A program made the translations under genes and the position numbers. Shown here piece by piece: positions 12,577-14,391 of a DNA stretch of 14,391 nt; the stretch's first letter is position 1, and every line of letters starts with the position of its first letter. The DNA comes from a bacterium (GTDB lineage Bacteria > Oederibacteriota > CAKKQC01): positions 1 to 14,391 of the forward strand of contig CAKKQC010000069.1 in assembly GCA_919901855.1 (NCBI GenBank), given 5' to 3'. The notes under the pieces were generated by a model, which was given only the letters and a program-made list of their open reading frames with translations, had not been told where the DNA came from and made no database searches.

Positions 12577-12909
12577 ACCCGTCCCGCAGTGACGGGTCCT
12601 GCCAGTGGCCGAGTGGAGGTCTCTTCGGCACGCTCGGTAGAGGCGGCGCGGGTCCTGTCGGGGGCCTCGTCACCGTTCGCTCACCATTGCGGCTGAGGCC
12701 CAAGCATCCTGCTTCACCTACCACTGCTGGTGAGCGACTGCCTGCACAGGAATGCGAGCAGTCGCAGCCGGACCTGCTGGTCGCCTCACCACCGACGCCG
12801 CCGGTTGGTTCGCGAAGCTGACTTCGGCCCCCTCCTCCCGCGCCGCCGGAGTTGGCAGGCCAGCGCCTCAGAGACCTCCACTCGGCCACTGCCACCCGTC
12901 TCTGACGGG
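12577..12909. repeat. Inverted-end structured repeat, copy C (most complete)
   Basis: About 333 bases with inverted ends. Bases 12603-12623 and 12871-12891 are perfect reverse complements, and the arms extend with small differences to 12591 and 12900. Each outer end carries a hairpin of CCCGTC/GACGGG (12578-12596 and 12895-12909). Bases 12591-12661 are identical to 1238-1308, and the core (about 12662-12806) matches 87-232. The core has the two-hairpin module at 12720-12731 and 12734-12765. The size, inverted ends and lack of an open frame fit a MITE-like or other non-autonomous element. It occupies the whole gap between the secreted TPR protein and the beta-helix gene. The right-hand hairpin begins one base after the TPR gene's stop and might end its transcript, although no T-run follows. 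Confidence 0.82.
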
Positions 12910-12910
12910 A

Positions 12911-14086
12911 TCAGTACCCGCCGTGGGGGGTGATTTCCTTGGCGAAGTCGCTCCAGGAGAAGTGGCGCTTGAGGAACTCTTTCGCGCGCTTGTGCGAGTG
13001 CCACGGGTCCGGGAGCTTGAGCACCTTCTTGTAGTCTTCCTTGGCGCCTTTCCGGTCGCCCGCGAGGTCGCGCGCGTTGCCGCGCTTGAGGTGCACGGCC
13101 GAGATCCAGGGCGCGCGGCTGTCCGTCGTGACCGCGACCGTGAGCGCGTCGAGGGCCTCCGGGAGCCGGCGGAGGCCCATGAGCGCGATGCCACGGTAAT
13201 AATGGAAGGCGGCGGCCTCGTGCGCGAACGTGGAGCCCGGCGTCCGGGCGATCTCGAGATCCCGCGCGGTCTCGGCGAGCGTTTCCGCCCAGCGTCCGGA
13301 GAAGGCGAGCGCCTGCGCATACAGGGAGTGCGCGAGCGGCGAGGTGGGCCGCTCGCGGACCATCATCTCCGCGTACACGATCGCCTTTTCCGGCGCCGGA
13401 TCGAAGACCGTATAGAGGAGGGCGAGCGTGCCCTGCGCGTCGGTGCGCATCCACTGCGACCGGGTCGCCGCGCGCTCGAGCATGCCAAGCGCTTCCTCGC
13501 GGTTCGAGCGGCCGACGATGAACCGCGAGAGCCAGCGGAGCGTCCACGGGAGCTGGGAGGCCGCGTACTCGTAGAGCCCCAACCCGAAATACGCCTCCTC
13601 CCCGAACGGGGAGCAGGAGACGAGCGGCCGCAGGACGAGGATGGACTCGCGCGCGCCCATGGCGGCGGCGGCCCACTTGCCCCGGAGCATCTGCCAGTGC
13701 GCCTTCACGCCGAGCGCGCCGCCGAGGAAGAACTGGCCCTCGCATGCCATACCCGGACGGCCCGCGAGGCCGCGCGAGAGCCGGATGGCCTCCTCGAGGT
13801 AGCCGGTGAGGACCGCCGATTCGTCGTCCGACGGCGTCCGGTACCAGTACCGGGCCTGCCACCAGAGCGCGGTCGCCAGCAGGGTCGGGCCGGCGGGGTG
13901 GTCCGGGTGGTCGGTCCGGAGCCTGACAAAAGTCTCCCGCGCCCGGTCGAAATCCAGGTCGTATAGCTCGCGGGCGCCCTTCTCCGCCGCCCGCTCGATG
14001 TCGGGGGACATGGCCGCGGCGGGGCCGGGGGCTCCCGCGGCGGCCAGGCTCAGGGCGGCGAACATGGTGGTAATAGCCTTGCGCAT
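12911..14086 (-). CDS. Secreted TPR-like protein of unknown function
   Basis: A protein of 391 residues with a Sec-type signal peptide (MRKAITTMFAALSLAAAGAP, with likely cleavage after AAA near 25). The mature part is a run of helix pairs with TPR spacing: LYDLDFDRARETFVRLRTDH, EAYFGLGLYEYAAS (with a conserved-looking aromatic surface), SLYAQALAFSGRWAETLAET, YYRGIALMGLRRLPEALDAL and GNARDLAGDRKGAKEDYKKV. It ends in a basic KRAKEFLKRHFSW segment. TPR proteins of this kind are periplasmic or outer-membrane scaffolds; no enzyme motif is seen and I do not recognise a named family. The ATG at 14086 has no clear ribosome site. The gene is transcribed away from the next gene, at 14250. Confidence 0.82.
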   Translation of the reverse strand: MRKAITTMFAALSLAAAGAPGPAAAMSPDIERAAEKGARELYDLDFDRARETFVRLRTDHPDHPAGPTLLATALWWQARYWYRTPSDDESAVLTGYLEEAIRLSRGLAGRPGMACEGQFFLGGALGVKAHWQMLRGKWAAAAMGARESILVLRPLVSCSPFGEEAYFGLGLYEYAASQLPWTLRWLSRFIVGRSNREEALGMLERAATRSQWMRTDAQGTLALLYTVFDPAPEKAIVYAEMMVRERPTSPLAHSLYAQALAFSGRWAETLAETARDLEIARTPGSTFAHEAAAFHYYRGIALMGLRRLPEALDALTVAVTTDSRAPWISAVHLKRGNARDLAGDRKGAKEDYKKVLKLPDPWHSHKRAKEFLKRHFSWSDFAKEITPHGGY

Positions 14087-14129
14087 CTGGCAGTCAATAG
14101 TGCCACAGCCCCGCCTCCCAGTCTAGGTG

Positions 14130-14141
14130 CGTCCGCGGACG
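14130..14141. promoter_or_regulatory. Palindrome in the divergent intergenic region
   Basis: CGTCCGCGGACG is a perfect 12-base palindrome midway between the divergent starts at 14086 and 14250, and 51 bases before the TATAAT of the rightward gene. It could be an operator for either gene. In DNA this G+C rich a chance palindrome is possible. Confidence 0.3.
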
Positions 14142-14191
14142 GACGCCTTGGGGTTGCTCCGGACGTCGCAACTCCGGGTGCCCTGGTGTTC

Positions 14192-14197
14192 TATAAT
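14192..14197 (+). promoter_or_regulatory. -10 element TATAAT
   Basis: A consensus TATAAT on the plus strand, 52 bases before the ATG at 14250. No convincing -35 lies at 16-18 bases upstream. It stands out as an A/T hexamer in a G+C-rich region and would give a leader of about 45 bases holding the AGGAGG ribosome site. Confidence 0.5.
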
Positions 14198-14249
14198 CAG
14201 GGCCTGAGGGCAGGGAGCGGATCGTAATGGACCGAGGAGGAAGAGACGT

Positions 14250-14391
14250 ATGCGTACACTGCTGACCGTACTGGGCACCGTGCTGGCACTGACCCCCGTC
14301 GCCGCGACCGCGGATGACTGGATGACCGCGTACGCGGGTCTTTCGCGGACGAGCTACGTCGCGGGAGAGGCCCTCGCGCCGCCGTTCGCGC
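14250..14391 (+). CDS. Secreted protein, 5' part only
   Basis: The ATG at 14250 follows AGGAGGAAG (from about 14235), a strong ribosome site. The 47 visible residues begin with a signal peptide (MRTLLTVLGTVLALTPVAATA, probably cut after ATA), followed by DDWMTAYAGLSRTSYVAGEA and then LAPPFA, where the window ends. The W..Y.....RT.Y......PPF pattern resembles the opening of PQQ-type beta-propeller repeat proteins, but too little is visible to be sure. It is divergent from the TPR-like gene. Confidence 0.75.
   Translation, partial: MRTLLTVLGTVLALTPVAATADDWMTAYAGLSRTSYVAGEALAPPFA

Noticed and set aside
11092-12696. Plus-strand open frame of 534 codons over the beta-helix gene
   Set aside because: The composition is typical of an antisense frame, it has no family pattern, and the minus strand encodes a recognisable parallel beta-helix protein.
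12591-12895. A conserved-looking peptide on the minus strand of the repeats (shared SRNGERTVTRPP in copies A and C)
   Set aside because: Amino-acid identity is no higher than the DNA identity, changes are not concentrated in third positions, and start and stop positions are not conserved. DNA or RNA structure explains the conservation better.
12895-12909. An intrinsic terminator right after the TPR-like gene
   Set aside because: The stem is perfect but short (6 bp, 3-base loop) with no T-run. The same hairpin occurs at the other end of the repeat, so it is better read as part of the repeat.

Overview
The window is high-G+C bacterial chromosome. It carries a valyl-tRNA synthetase, a site-2 protease, a WzyC/O-antigen-ligase-like membrane protein and Sec-type signal peptides, which points to a free-living, probably diderm, lineage. 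The sequence alone does not allow a phylum assignment; an uncultivated high-G+C soil or groundwater type group is a guess. There are no rRNA or tRNA genes, CRISPR arrays, transposases or integrases in the window.

Layout. Positions 1-4735 are an accessory pocket at the 3' end of valS. From left to right it holds a hairpin and a decayed copy of a structured repeat (51-295), and a two-gene minus-strand module of a small unknown protein plus a nucleotidyltransferase (1173-386). Next come a composite repeat with inverted ends (1238-1628), a 61-bp fragment of the valS 3' end (1630-1690), a plus-strand hicB with a truncated hicA (1743-2210), a frameshifted 212-bp fragment of the valS 3' end (2207-2418), and an AbiEi/AbiEii system on the minus strand (4659-2435). 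Positions 4736-10528 are a tight minus-strand housekeeping operon: site-2 protease, O-antigen ligase/polymerase with TPRs, valS. Positions 10583-12552 hold an RpiB-like isomerase overlapping a parallel beta-helix protein. A second full copy of the inverted-end repeat lies at 12577-12909. A secreted TPR-like protein (14086-12911) and the start of a divergent secreted protein (14250 onward) close the window.

How it fits together. The strongest unusual signal is that the 3' end of valS is present three times in the same orientation, and the extra copies sit exactly at the borders of the toxin-antitoxin modules. The AbiE module fills the space between the real valS end and copy 2. The hicBA module fills the space between copy 2 and copy 1. 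This suggests stepwise capture of small toxin-antitoxin modules at the valS 3' end, with target duplication, by a mechanism whose enzyme is not in the window. The second signal is a repeat family with inverted ends of about 30 bp and a conserved hairpin core. Two copies share 71 identical bases although they lie 11 kb apart, and two copies differ by a compensatory base-pair change in the core hairpin. Several minus-strand genes have a -10-like hexamer only 7-9 bases before the start codon, which suggests leaderless transcripts.
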